A stretch of 35,554 nucleotides of DNA from an uncultured Faecalibacterium sp. (GTDB lineage Bacteria; Bacillota; Clostridia; Oscillospirales; Ruminococcaceae): positions 1 through 35,554 of the forward strand of contig CAKSTO010000023.1 in the NCBI GenBank assembly GCA_934501115.1, written 5' to 3'. The notes under the pieces are model-generated. The model was not told where the DNA came from. It did no database searches and saw only the letters and a program-made list of their open reading frames with translations. Position numbers and translations under genes: made by a program. Of this stretch, positions 6,534 to 14,803 are shown one piece after another; position 1 is the stretch's first letter; the number at the start of each line of letters is the position of its first letter.

Positions 6534-8129
6534 TTATTTTGTCATCTCATTCACCAGCCGGGTGAGGGTGGCAACATAAGCCTCGTTGGAGTAATATTTT
6601 TCGTACATCCTCCGGCAGTCGGCTTTCATGGCGGCCAGCTGCTCGGGATGCAGGATGGCGTGTTCCAGCACCTTTGCCAGCTGGTCGGGGTCGTCGTCCC
6701 GGTAGACAAAACCGTCCACTCCCTCGGTGATGAGCCCGGCGGTTCCGGTGTGCTCTGACACAATGGAGGGCTTGCCGAAGATCAGACCCTCGGTGACAAA
6801 GGTGGGCATGGGGTCATCGCGGGAGGAGCACACCACGCAGGCGCATTGCTCCATCAGCGATTTGATCTCCGGGCGCTCCAGCCGTTTGCGGTAGAACACC
6901 GTGTCGGGGTAATCCTCCACGAGGGCATCCACGGCGTTTTTCAGGCTCTTGTCGGCAGGCTTGCCCACAAAGAGGAAAGCGGCTTTTTCCCGCACCTCCG
7001 GCTTCAGCAGGCGGATGGCGCAGCAGAAGATGTCCTGACCCTTGCGGGGCTCGAAGGAGCCGACGGTGACAAACAGGGGGCGCCCGCCCGCATAGCTGAT
7101 ATCATAGACCGGGAAGGTCTCCTGCGCGTAGTCCGGCAGGCCGTAGATCAGCTGTTCGATCGCAAGATCCGGCCGGACAGAGTGCATGGCAGCGGTGGCA
7201 TGGGAGCCTACGGCACAAACGTGCACATTGGACTCCAGCTCCTTGGGGATCTTGTGCACGATGAAGGGGTAGCCTGCAAAAGCATCGTGGAGCCACCACA
7301 GCACCGGCACGAAGGAGCCGTTCAGGGTGCTCACGGCAGCGGCTTCCACCACGGTGTTGGCCAGCACAAAGTCTGCACTGGTGGCAAGACCCCACAGCGA
7401 AGAGCTCATCACGCAGTCACTGCGGGTGACCACGGCGGCTCCGGCGTCCAGAAACAAAGGCAGAGAACCTTCGTCCGACGGCCCCAGCACCACGACTTCA
7501 AAGCCCATGCTGCGCAGCACCGGCACGGCGCTGACCAGCACGATGGGAGCGCCGGTCATGGTCAGCTCGTGGCTCAGGATGAGGGCGCGCTTCCCGCAGG
7601 CTGAGAACACATCGTCGGCGCACAGCTCCCGCCGGAAATGCAGCAGAGACTGCGGGATGCGCTGGCAGTTTTCCGCCATGGCGGTGGCAAGGCGCAGCAG
7701 CTCGGAGACGCTGTCTCTGCCGCGGGCGGCAGCGCGGACGCGGTCCAGCAGCTTCCGCGACACCATGGCACACCGGCTGCAGGGGATGTGCTGGGTGCTC
7801 AGGTAAAGGGCGGTAGAGCCGTCAAAGCCGAATGCGGCGTCGCAGACGGCAAGGTCGGCTCCGCCCCGCAGAGCCGCGGCAAAATAGGTCAGGGCGGTGG
7901 AAGTGCACTCCACATCCTCACTGACCAGCAGCACGCCCTCTACCGAGTCGGTGAGTGCCTGCTCCAGCTTTGTTACAAGACGAAACTTGCGGTGCAGCTG
8001 GTTCTGCAGTGAATTTTCCAGCGCCAGATGGCGGCCGGGGGCATAGATGAGCAGATAGCTGCTCTGAGTATCGGTGTAGACCTGCTTCGTCAGCTGACGG
8101 CGCTGCAGGGCACTGTAACTGCTGTACAT
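6534..8129 (-). CDS. Glycosyltransferase (GT4-type C-terminal domain) with an extra N-terminal domain
   Basis: 531 residues. The C-terminal two thirds (from about residue 175) are a GT-B glycosyltransferase: an N-terminal Rossmann start (RALILSHELTMTGAPIVL, typical of family 4), the sugar-nucleotide half with VGSFEPRKGQD near residue 350, and the donor-site segment TEGLIFGKPSIVSEHTGTAGLI near residue 460-480. The first 170 residues resemble neither half and look like an added domain, with a short Cys pair (PCSRC). It is 25 bases downstream of the coiled-coil gene, in one operon with it and the acyltransferase. Likely substrate: an activated sugar for a surface glycan. GGAG lies 9 bases before the ATG. 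Confidence 0.88.
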   Translation of the reverse strand: MYSSYSALQRRQLTKQVYTDTQSSYLLIYAPGRHLALENSLQNQLHRKFRLVTKLEQALTDSVEGVLLVSEDVECTSTALTYFAAALRGGADLAVCDAAFGFDGSTALYLSTQHIPCSRCAMVSRKLLDRVRAAARGRDSVSELLRLATAMAENCQRIPQSLLHFRRELCADDVFSACGKRALILSHELTMTGAPIVLVSAVPVLRSMGFEVVVLGPSDEGSLPLFLDAGAAVVTRSDCVMSSSLWGLATSADFVLANTVVEAAAVSTLNGSFVPVLWWLHDAFAGYPFIVHKIPKELESNVHVCAVGSHATAAMHSVRPDLAIEQLIYGLPDYAQETFPVYDISYAGGRPLFVTVGSFEPRKGQDIFCCAIRLLKPEVREKAAFLFVGKPADKSLKNAVDALVEDYPDTVFYRKRLERPEIKSLMEQCACVVCSSRDDPMPTFVTEGLIFGKPSIVSEHTGTAGLITEGVDGFVYRDDDPDQLAKVLEHAILHPEQLAAMKADCRRMYEKYYSNEAYVATLTRLVNEMTK

Positions 8130-8154
8130 GATGTTACACTCCTCTGCATTGGGC

Positions 8155-8946
8155 TCAGCGGCGGAAGAATCTGCGCAAGGCGCGCAGCGGGGCGGTCAGC
8201 CGCCAGCTGCTGCTCTCATACAGAGTTTCCAGCGAGTTTTCGTAGGCGGCACGGCTGCTTTGAAGCTCCTGCAGCTGCCGGTTCAGCTGGGTGACCTCGG
8301 CGCGGGAGGCCTGCAGCTGTTCCAGAATATTGTTCTTTTCCGCGTCAGCCTGCAGCTTGATGACGTTCAGCGCCTTGAGCAGCGCCTTGCCGGGCTGCTC
8401 GTGCTGGAAGCGCCCCAGCGGGTAGTAATGATAGGTCACGGCAAGCTTCATCCCGGCGGCAAAGGGCACCGAGCCTGCAACATTCAGGTTCGGGTCTATA
8501 TCCAGGAACAGCAGGCAGTCGTCCTGCAGGCGGATGCCGTTTGCGGGGCGAAGCTCCAGCCGGTCGTCCGAGATGCTCAGGTCGGTGACGCAGCAGGCCA
8601 GCTCACCGGGGTCGAGCCGCAGGGCGCGGGCGTCGGTTGGCAGCACGAACACGGCCGACACCTCATGGGTCAGCTCATCGTAGGCATCCTCGGCGACGGT
8701 CAGGCACTCCCGCGGGGAAAAACCGGAACCGGAATCATAAAAGAGCTGGGGCAGGGTCAGCACAGCAGGCTCGCTTTCGCTGCCGTGCTGGGCAAGAGCG
8801 GCCTGATAGGTCAGCACCTGCTGTTCCAGCTCAAGGCACCGCTGTGCCAGCCGGGACACCCCTTCGTCGGAAAGCCTGAGCTGCTGTTCCAGGTCAGCAG
8901 TACGGCGGCATGCTGCTGCAGCAGTCTCGGGGATATCGTTGTTCAT
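8155..8946 (-). CDS. Coiled-coil protein with a WRLTAPLR tail, glycan-operon type
   Basis: 263 residues starting at 8946, where AGGAGA precedes the ATG; a longer reading to 8982 lacks a site. Residues about 10-50 and 200-240 are predicted coiled coil (heptads rich in L, Q, E). The C-terminus ends in SSSWRLTAPLRALRRFFRR. The short W-R-L-T-x-P-L-R motif after a coiled coil is seen at the ends of many polysaccharide glycosyltransferases and methyltransferases, where the basic tail probably touches the membrane. The middle 100 residues look beta-rich and are not recognised. It sits between the acyltransferase and the glycosyltransferase, so it is likely an adaptor of the same pathway. No catalytic motif is visible. 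Confidence 0.75.
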   Translation of the reverse strand: MNNDIPETAAAACRRTADLEQQLRLSDEGVSRLAQRCLELEQQVLTYQAALAQHGSESEPAVLTLPQLFYDSGSGFSPRECLTVAEDAYDELTHEVSAVFVLPTDARALRLDPGELACCVTDLSISDDRLELRPANGIRLQDDCLLFLDIDPNLNVAGSVPFAAGMKLAVTYHYYPLGRFQHEQPGKALLKALNVIKLQADAEKNNILEQLQASRAEVTQLNRQLQELQSSRAAYENSLETLYESSSWRLTAPLRALRRFFRR

Positions 8947-9003
8947 AACCGGATTCTCCTCTTTTTTATGATACGGCTGCAACCGCAGCAGCCGGGAAAA
9001 ACA

Positions 9004-10119
9004 TCAGTGCCGGGCGGTATAGTGCACCGCCGGGGTGCGGCGGCGCGCCGGAAACAGCTTGATGATCAGGCTGCGCCGCGCCTGCAGCAGCAGGCAGACC
9101 AGCCAGATGGAACCCATGGACACCGCATACTGCACCCAGATGCCCAGAATGGGGCGGGCGGTGAACCGCGCCACCAGCAGATACCATGGAATGGCGGTGA
9201 GCTCGATGGTATGTATGCAAAAGATGTTCAGGGAGCGTCGTCCGACGGCCTCAAGAAACCGTACCACGGGGCCGTGCCCCCGGCTCCAGCGCAGGAACAG
9301 CCGGATGAACAAAAGCCCTGCGGCACCGTCCAGAAAGATGCTGACGGGCCCCAGCGACCATTCCGCCATCGAAATGCAGTCGGCGGTGCGGGTGGCCAGA
9401 GCGCCCACAGCGATGAGCACCGCGGCAGCGATCAGCCCGGCACGCAGTCTCGGGCTGAGGGGCTGATCCAGCAGGTGGTGCTTCTTGGCGAGAAAACCGA
9501 TATAAAGATAAGGCACTGCAACAGCGCCCTGGATCAGGCAGAAGGGCAGCTCCCACACAAGGCTCGTGCCCCAGCCCAGCAGGGCACACCCTGCCACGGC
9601 CCACGGGACATAATTCTCCGGGAAGATGTTCAGGATCACATCCAGAAAGATCCACCCCGCCAGCAGCGAAAGCAGATACCACATGGGGCCGCAGGAGAAA
9701 AACTCCTGCCCGAAGTAGGAGGCCGTGTGAGGCAGACCCAGCAGAAAGCCGCCGGTGACCTTGATGGACTCGCCGATGGTGCCGGGCAGATAGTGGAACG
9801 ATTGATAATGGATGACGAAGTGCAGCAGGGCTGTAAACAGCGCCGTATATAAATAGGGCTTCAGCAGGCTCTTCAGCTGCTGATGGATGCACTTGCCGAT
9901 GGAGCGCTTGCGGAAGCCGTAGCCGCTTGCAATAAAAAATGCCGCCATCAGACTCTCGCGGTAGATGAACGGGAAAAAAGCGGTCAGGGACAGACCGCTG
10001 AAGCTCTGCAGAGAATACAACTCGGCCGTGTGCGCAAATACGATAGCCAGCATCCCGGCGCCCTTCAGCATATCGAACATGCCGATGGAGTTGACGGTGC
10101 GGGGTTTTGTTCCTTCCAT
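9004..10119 (-). CDS. Acyltransferase-3 family membrane protein
   Basis: 371 residues with about ten hydrophobic segments. The N-terminal motif K-x10-H (Lys19 to His30 in MLKGAGMLAIVFAHT) matches the R/K-x10-H signature of AT3 acyltransferases, which move acyl groups across the membrane and onto extracytoplasmic sugars. Its own strong promoter is at 10211-10239. It heads the minus-strand operon with the coiled-coil protein (57-base gap) and the glycosyltransferase. It is divergent from an acyl-activating ligase, carrier protein and condensation-type protein, suggesting that the two arms work on the same surface product. Donor and acceptor are unknown. Confidence 0.88.
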   Translation of the reverse strand: MEGTKPRTVNSIGMFDMLKGAGMLAIVFAHTAELYSLQSFSGLSLTAFFPFIYRESLMAAFFIASGYGFRKRSIGKCIHQQLKSLLKPYLYTALFTALLHFVIHYQSFHYLPGTIGESIKVTGGFLLGLPHTASYFGQEFFSCGPMWYLLSLLAGWIFLDVILNIFPENYVPWAVAGCALLGWGTSLVWELPFCLIQGAVAVPYLYIGFLAKKHHLLDQPLSPRLRAGLIAAAVLIAVGALATRTADCISMAEWSLGPVSIFLDGAAGLLFIRLFLRWSRGHGPVVRFLEAVGRRSLNIFCIHTIELTAIPWYLLVARFTARPILGIWVQYAVSMGSIWLVCLLLQARRSLIIKLFPARRRTPAVHYTARH

Positions 10120-10210
10120 GAACAGGATCCTTCCTTGCGCCGGCCACCCCTCAAAGTCGATCGTGGCGCAATGTGTAAAAATTTATAAGAAAGACACGGG
10201 TTTTAGCATC

Positions 10211-10239
10211 AGTATAATGCTTTTTGTGCAGGCTGTCAA
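10211..10239 (-). promoter_or_regulatory. Promoter of the acyltransferase operon
   Basis: On the minus strand TTGACA (10239-10234), 17 bases, TATACT (10216-10211). The start would be about 85 bases upstream of the acyltransferase start codon. This is the strongest promoter sequence in the 10120-10512 intergenic stretch. Confidence 0.7.
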
Positions 10240-10400
10240 TTTTGAATTGCTCAACCCCGGCGGGTGACTGTTGTCTTTTACCATAAAAAGAATACCACAA
10301 TCAGGCCGCTGCCGCAACGAAAGGGAGAAATTGGACGGAAAACAGAGATGGATATGCAATCTTTTATTGCCAATATCTGAAATTAAATGTTGCAAAAGCC

Positions 10401-10429
10401 TTGCATTGACCGGTGGGATATTGTATACT
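10401..10429 (+). promoter_or_regulatory. Promoter of the acyl-activating operon
   Basis: TTGCAT (10401-10406), 17 bases, TATACT (10424-10429). The leader that follows contains a perfect 9-bp hairpin CCCGCCCGG/CCGGGCGGG at 10457-10485, only 14 bases before the ribosome-binding site GGAGG (10500-10504). The hairpin could stabilise the mRNA or affect ribosome loading. Confidence 0.55.
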
Positions 10430-10512
10430 GGGCACAGTTGGAAAAGTATGGGAAGTCCCGCCCGGAGCCATGCGCGCCGGGCGGGAAACGATAAAAAGTG
10501 GAGGCTGAAAAA

Positions 10513-11964
10513 ATGATCACATCACTGTATCAATCTCTTTGCAACATGGAGACGAACATCGCTGACCGCGTGGCTCTGCGCTGGTACGATGAGGAAAAAC
10601 AGGGCGTTACGGAGGTGCACTACGCTCAGTATGCCCAGGATCTTCGCCGGTTTATCGCGTTCCTGCGCGCAGAACTCGGCGATGTAAAGGGCAAGCGCGT
10701 TGCCATTCTGGCACGCAACAGCTACCAGTATATCATCTGCATGTACGGCACGGTCATTGCAGGCGGCGTGGCGGTGCCCCTGAATCTCGGCAAGGACTGG
10801 GATGCCATCTCCTACGAGCTGGGGCTCACCGAGCCGGTGTGCATCCTGCACGACGGCGAGTTCGCGGAGCGGGAGCCTGCCCTGACCGAAACCTACGGCA
10901 GCATCCTGCATCCCATGGATGCGTTCACGGCCTATGAGCCTGCACAGGACGTGACCGAGGTGGAAGATCTCTCGGCGCTGGCCTTTATCATGTTCACCTC
11001 CGGCACCACCGGCCGCAGCAAGGGCGTCATGCTGAGCCAGAAGAACCTGTTCAGCGCCATGCCGGCCTTCCTTGACCCGTTTGACGATGTGAAGAAGTAC
11101 ACGGGCTGGAACACCGACGAGTTCTCGTCCCTGTCCGCCCTGCCCATGTTCCACATCTCCGCCATGACCAGCCTTGTTTCGTGGAGCATCACCGGCCACT
11201 CCATCAACCTGTGCAACAACCTGAAGTATTTCTACCGTGATCTGGGTGCCATGCACAGCGAGGTGATGGCGGTGGTGCCGGTGCTGCTGAAGAGCATCTA
11301 CAGCGACGTGATGAAGGGCCGCCGCGACCGCCTGAACGGCCTGTGCGTGCTGACCTGCGGCGCGGCCATGTTTGACCCCAAGATGCTGAGCGACATGATG
11401 GACAAGGGCTTCTTTGTGGCGCAGATGTACGGCCTGACCGAGACTTGCGGCGACGGTGCATGGAACTCCTCGCAGGAAGCAAAATACCTGACCAGCGTGG
11501 GTCATGTGGATCTCAGCTGCGAATATAAGCTGGACAACGGCGAGCTGTGCATGCGCGGCGACCCCATCATGCTGGGCTACTACAAGGACCCGGAGGGCAC
11601 CGCCGAGGTCATCGACGCGGACGGCTGGTTCCACACCGGTGACATTGCCCGGGTGGAAGAGGACAACTATATGTACCTGACCGGCCGCAAGAAGAATGTC
11701 ATCATTCTGGACAGCGGCGAGAATGTCAGCCCCGAAGAGCTGGAGAAGCTGCTGGTGCCCTGCACGGACATTCAGGAGTGCGTCGTCAAGGAAAAGAACA
11801 AGAAGATCTGCGCCGTGATCTACTGCGACGCCGACAAGCAGGACGCCGTAAAGGAGTTTGTCACCACGGTCAACCGCGGCCTGCCGCTGTACAAGCGCAT
11901 GGTGCCGGAGTTCAGCACACAGCCGCTGCCCCGCAACAGTACGGGCAAACTGCTGCGGCAGTAA
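10513..11964 (+). CDS. Stand-alone AMP-forming acyl/aminoacyl ligase
   Basis: 483 residues of the ANL adenylating superfamily: it activates a carboxylic acid with ATP as acyl-AMP and passes it to a thiol, here most likely the carrier protein encoded next. The phosphate-binding core motif FTSGTTGRSKG is near residue 165, the MYGLTET motif near residue 305, and the hinge and C-terminal lid (TGRKKNVIILDSGENVSPEE) near residue 395; the final catalytic lysine is in NSTGKLLR. The start at 10513 is 8 bases after GGAGG; a GTG at 10498 overlaps that site and is not used. The substrate pocket does not tell me whether a fatty acid or an amino acid is activated. It is followed by carrier and condensation-type genes. 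Confidence 0.92.
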   Translation: MITSLYQSLCNMETNIADRVALRWYDEEKQGVTEVHYAQYAQDLRRFIAFLRAELGDVKGKRVAILARNSYQYIICMYGTVIAGGVAVPLNLGKDWDAISYELGLTEPVCILHDGEFAEREPALTETYGSILHPMDAFTAYEPAQDVTEVEDLSALAFIMFTSGTTGRSKGVMLSQKNLFSAMPAFLDPFDDVKKYTGWNTDEFSSLSALPMFHISAMTSLVSWSITGHSINLCNNLKYFYRDLGAMHSEVMAVVPVLLKSIYSDVMKGRRDRLNGLCVLTCGAAMFDPKMLSDMMDKGFFVAQMYGLTETCGDGAWNSSQEAKYLTSVGHVDLSCEYKLDNGELCMRGDPIMLGYYKDPEGTAEVIDADGWFHTGDIARVEEDNYMYLTGRKKNVIILDSGENVSPEELEKLLVPCTDIQECVVKEKNKKICAVIYCDADKQDAVKEFVTTVNRGLPLYKRMVPEFSTQPLPRNSTGKLLRQ

Positions 11965-12080
11965 TGTGACGGACAGCGAACTGCGCATAAGCAGGCCGGA
12001 GATCTGGAATGCTAGAGACGGGGCGCTGCGGAAGAAGAGCACTGCCGGATCTGATTTTCCGGTTTCTTTTGCGGGAACCC

Positions 12081-12136
12081 TTGCGCACGGGAGCAAAGCA
12101 AGGTATTATTATAAAAAAGGTGCAGGATCCTGCACC
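12081..12136 (+). promoter_or_regulatory. Possible internal promoter and perfect 18-base palindrome before the carrier-protein gene
   Basis: TTGCGC (12081-12086), 17 bases, TATTAT (12104-12109). It is followed by GGTGCAGGATCCTGCACC (12119-12136), a perfect palindrome that would be at the very 5' end of the new transcript. As RNA it forms a 7-bp hairpin with loop GAUC; as DNA it could be an operator. The 204-base gap after the ligase gene has no reading frame of its own. Confidence 0.45.
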
Positions 12137-12168
12137 GATCATCCGTCACGGAAAGGAAGAATATTTCT

Positions 12169-12411
12169 ATGGAACGAGCAGAAATCATTTCCCAGATCCT
12201 GGCGATCCTCGAGGATGTCGCTGAGGTGTCCCCCGAGGATGTGAATGAGAACAGCGTCCTGATGGACGACCTCGACCTGTCCTCGATGGAGATCCTGACC
12301 ATCGTGGCCGACCTCGAGGAGACTTTCGGTCTGCGCATCCCCGAAAAGGAGCTGCGCAACTTTGTCACCATGGGCGATCTGGTGGATTATCTGGCGGCAA
12401 ACGCGGGGTAA
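12169..12411 (+). CDS. Discrete acyl/peptidyl carrier protein
   Basis: 80 residues, acidic, four-helix carrier protein. The phosphopantetheine attachment serine is most likely Ser39 in DDLDLSSMEIL, aligned with the usual D-S-L; here the aspartate before the serine is itself a serine. It carries the activated acyl group as a thioester from the ligase at 10513 to the acyltransferase at 12418, with which it is almost contiguous (6 bases). It is not the general fatty acid ACP, because no fab genes are near. No phosphopantetheinyl transferase is in the window. Ribosome-binding site GGAAAGGA. Confidence 0.9.
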   Translation: MERAEIISQILAILEDVAEVSPEDVNENSVLMDDLDLSSMEILTIVADLEETFGLRIPEKELRNFVTMGDLVDYLAANAG

Positions 12412-12417
12412 CAGTTC

Positions 12418-13629
12418 ATGAATGAATCACAGCGCTCGACGGAGTACATCTTTCAGGGAACGATGTACTTTTTCCGCCGGGAGAAGATCCTGTGCCGGTA
12501 TCAGTTCGCGCTGAAGGACGCGGTGGAACCTGCTCTTTTGCAGCGCGCACTGGACGCAGCGCTCGCGGCGGTGCCCTATTACCGGGTGCAGCTGGTGCAG
12601 GAAAAGTGGGAGTCTTTTCTGGAGCCGAACCCGAACCCCTGCCTTGTGTATCCGGGCAGCGCACAGCGCGATATCCCGGAGCAAACAAACGGCTACCTGT
12701 TCAGCGTGAGCTGTGAGGGGGATACGGTCTATTTTGACTGGTATCATTTCCTCGCGGACGGCCACGGCGTTTCGCCGTTTCTCACCCGCATTCTGGAGCA
12801 GTATTGCAATCTGCGCTACGGCACGGCCTTTGCAAACACGCCCATCGTGTGCAGCCCGGCCTATGACATCGAGGCCATGATGGCAAAATATCCGGCTCCG
12901 ACGGCAGACGAAAGCACCCTGCAGAGGGATGTGGTGCAGACCTGCGAGGGCAGGATGCGCCGCACCCGGGTGCGGCTGACCAAGCAGAGCCTTGTGGAGC
13001 GGGCGGTGGAAAACGGCGTCAAGCCCTTCACTGCGCTGGCGGGGCTGCTGAGCCTTGCGCTGCGGGGCTATCTGGGCAAAGACGAGATCCTGTATTCCTA
13101 CTCGACCGACACCCGCAGAGAAGCGGGCGCGCCGGATGCCCTTTACAACTGCGTGTGCTCTTTTCAGGACAACATAACGCTGACCGGCAGCACCCGTCTG
13201 GCGGACATCGTGCCGGGCATGGACGCCTTTGTGCGCCGCAGCCTGCAGCCCGAAGTCAAGCTGCAGCGCATGGCCGAGCAGATGAGCTGGGTCTACAAGG
13301 TAGACCGGCAGAAAGCCCCCCTGCGCATCAAGCAGCGGGTGTTCCAGATGGGCGAGTACATCAGCGGCGTGCCTGCGGATTTCTGGCTCAGCTATCTGGG
13401 CAATCCCCTGATGCCGGCTGCGCCGGAGCTTCAGCAGTACATCAGCGACTTCAACGTCTGGGTGCCGCCGGACGGCGGCTCCATGGGCGTGGAGGCCTCC
13501 AGCCTGAACGGAGTCATCACCCTGTGCATCGAGAATAAGGCCGAAATGCCCGACCTTGCCGGGATGATCCGCACCGCCTTTGAAAAAGAGGGCATCACGG
13601 TGCTGGAAGCCGTGGATCTGGATACATAA
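12418..13629 (+). CDS. Condensation-fold acyltransferase (NRPS C-domain / alcohol acyltransferase like)
   Basis: 403 residues, one CAT-fold monomer pair as in stand-alone condensation proteins. The catalytic HxxxDG is seen as His110-FLA-Asp114-Gly115 (WYHFLADGHG); the usual first His of HHxxxDG is Tyr here. A second family feature is the long C-terminal half with LGN (YLGNPLMP) about residue 330. It should use the carrier-bound acyl thioester and an alcohol or amine acceptor. Together with the ligase and carrier this makes a minimal three-gene activation, carriage and transfer unit. There is no thioesterase or membrane segment. The acceptor is unknown. Confidence 0.8.
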   Translation: MNESQRSTEYIFQGTMYFFRREKILCRYQFALKDAVEPALLQRALDAALAAVPYYRVQLVQEKWESFLEPNPNPCLVYPGSAQRDIPEQTNGYLFSVSCEGDTVYFDWYHFLADGHGVSPFLTRILEQYCNLRYGTAFANTPIVCSPAYDIEAMMAKYPAPTADESTLQRDVVQTCEGRMRRTRVRLTKQSLVERAVENGVKPFTALAGLLSLALRGYLGKDEILYSYSTDTRREAGAPDALYNCVCSFQDNITLTGSTRLADIVPGMDAFVRRSLQPEVKLQRMAEQMSWVYKVDRQKAPLRIKQRVFQMGEYISGVPADFWLSYLGNPLMPAAPELQQYISDFNVWVPPDGGSMGVEASSLNGVITLCIENKAEMPDLAGMIRTAFEKEGITVLEAVDLDT

Positions 13630-13640
13630 GTGCAGAACAT

Positions 13641-13678
13641 AAAAAGCACTCTTTCCGGGCAGGAAAGGGTGCTTTTTT
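13641..13678. terminator. Bidirectional terminator
   Basis: AAAAAGCACTCTTTCC (13641-13656) and GGAAAGGGTGCTTTTTT (13662-13678) with a 5-base loop. It ends the acyl-activation operon and, on the other strand, birA (stop at 13684). Confidence 0.85.
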
Positions 13679-13683
13679 GCGTC

Positions 13684-14646
13684 TTATTCGGTCCGTGCAG
13701 GCCGTGTGGTCACCTCGCCGCAGCGCAGGGCTTCCTCCCGGCCATTCTCCCGCCGGATGACCAGACGCCCCTCGTCGTCAATGGCAAGTGCTCTGGCGGC
13801 GTAGGTCTCGGTCTCGGCGCACACGGTGACCCAGTGGCCGGGCACGAAGCACCGGGCGCGGTACTCCTCCAGACAATCGCCCCCGGCGCAGAGCGCCAGC
13901 AGCTCCCGGGCGATGGCTCCGGCCAGAGCCGCCCGGCTCACAGGGGCGGGGCCGCCGGGGTACAGGCTCCCAGCCTTGGCGGCAAGCGCAGGCGGCCAGT
14001 CGGCGGCGGTGGAGGTCAGGTTCAGGCCGATGCCCACCACCAGCCATTCCAGCTGCCCGCTCTCGAGGTCGGTACCGGCTTCGGTCAGGATGCCGCAGAC
14101 CTTTTTGCCCTGATAATACAGGTCGTTGACCCATTTGATGGCAAGCTCCAGCCCGCAGAGGGCTTGCACCGCCCGGCACACGGCCACGGCGGCGCGGATG
14201 GTGGCGGTCTGGGCGCTGGCGGCGGGCATCTCCGGGCGCAGCAGCACCGAGCAGTACACGCCCTTGCCTGCCGGGCTTTCAAACCTGCGCCCCAGCCGCC
14301 CCCGGCCTGCGCTCTGGTGCGCCGTGAGCACCAGCGTGCCGTGGGGCGCACCGTCCAGCGCCAGCAGCTTTGCCGTGCGGTTGGAGCTTTCCAGCGTGTC
14401 GTAGAGGTACACCGGTGCCGGGTAGCTGCCTACGGCTTCGGCACAGAAGGGGTCGCCGCCTGCCAGCCGGTAGCCCCGGCGGGGTGCAGCTTCCAGCGCG
14501 TAGCCCTGCGCCGTGAGGGCGGCCGCCGCCTTGTGCACCGCAGCGCGGCTCACGCCCAGCGCCCCGGCCAGCTGCTGACCGGAAATATAGCGGCCGCCGG
14601 CAGAAGAAAGCGCCTGCAAAAGCGCCTGACGGGTAGAGATGGGCAT
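13684..14646 (-). CDS. birA: Bifunctional biotin operon repressor / biotin-[carboxylase] ligase
   Basis: 320 residues. The N-terminal 60 residues are a winged helix-turn-helix (ISGQQLAGALGVSRAAVHKAA), so this is the class II BirA that also represses. The ligase domain has GRGRLGRRF at residues 114-122, the segment that binds biotinyl-5'-AMP, and KWVNDLYYQGKKVCGILTEA around residue 175, with the Lys of KWVND as a catalytic residue. The reaction attaches biotin to carboxylase carrier lysines. No bio genes lie in the window, so its operator targets are elsewhere. Start ATG at 14646 follows AGGAGG. Confidence 0.95.
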   Translation of the reverse strand: MPISTRQALLQALSSAGGRYISGQQLAGALGVSRAAVHKAAAALTAQGYALEAAPRRGYRLAGGDPFCAEAVGSYPAPVYLYDTLESSNRTAKLLALDGAPHGTLVLTAHQSAGRGRLGRRFESPAGKGVYCSVLLRPEMPAASAQTATIRAAVAVCRAVQALCGLELAIKWVNDLYYQGKKVCGILTEAGTDLESGQLEWLVVGIGLNLTSTAADWPPALAAKAGSLYPGGPAPVSRAALAGAIARELLALCAGGDCLEEYRARCFVPGHWVTVCAETETYAARALAIDDEGRLVIRRENGREEALRCGEVTTRPARTE

Positions 14647-14803
14647 GGCAGTCAGCCTCCTTTTGTGTTATACTGTTTTATTGTATCATAGAAAATAAAA
14701 AAGTTCTGCTTTTTGTGCAGGAAAATCTTTCTGCATTTCGTTTGAAGAGACAGAGGGGTAAGACAGAACCCTTCAGGAACACGCGGCAGAACCGGAAAGG
14801 AGG

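Noticed and set aside
8128..9852. 574-codon frame on the plus strand across three minus-strand genes
   Set aside because: It spans several unrelated genes, has no ribosome-binding site and has the composition of antisense GC-rich coding DNA.
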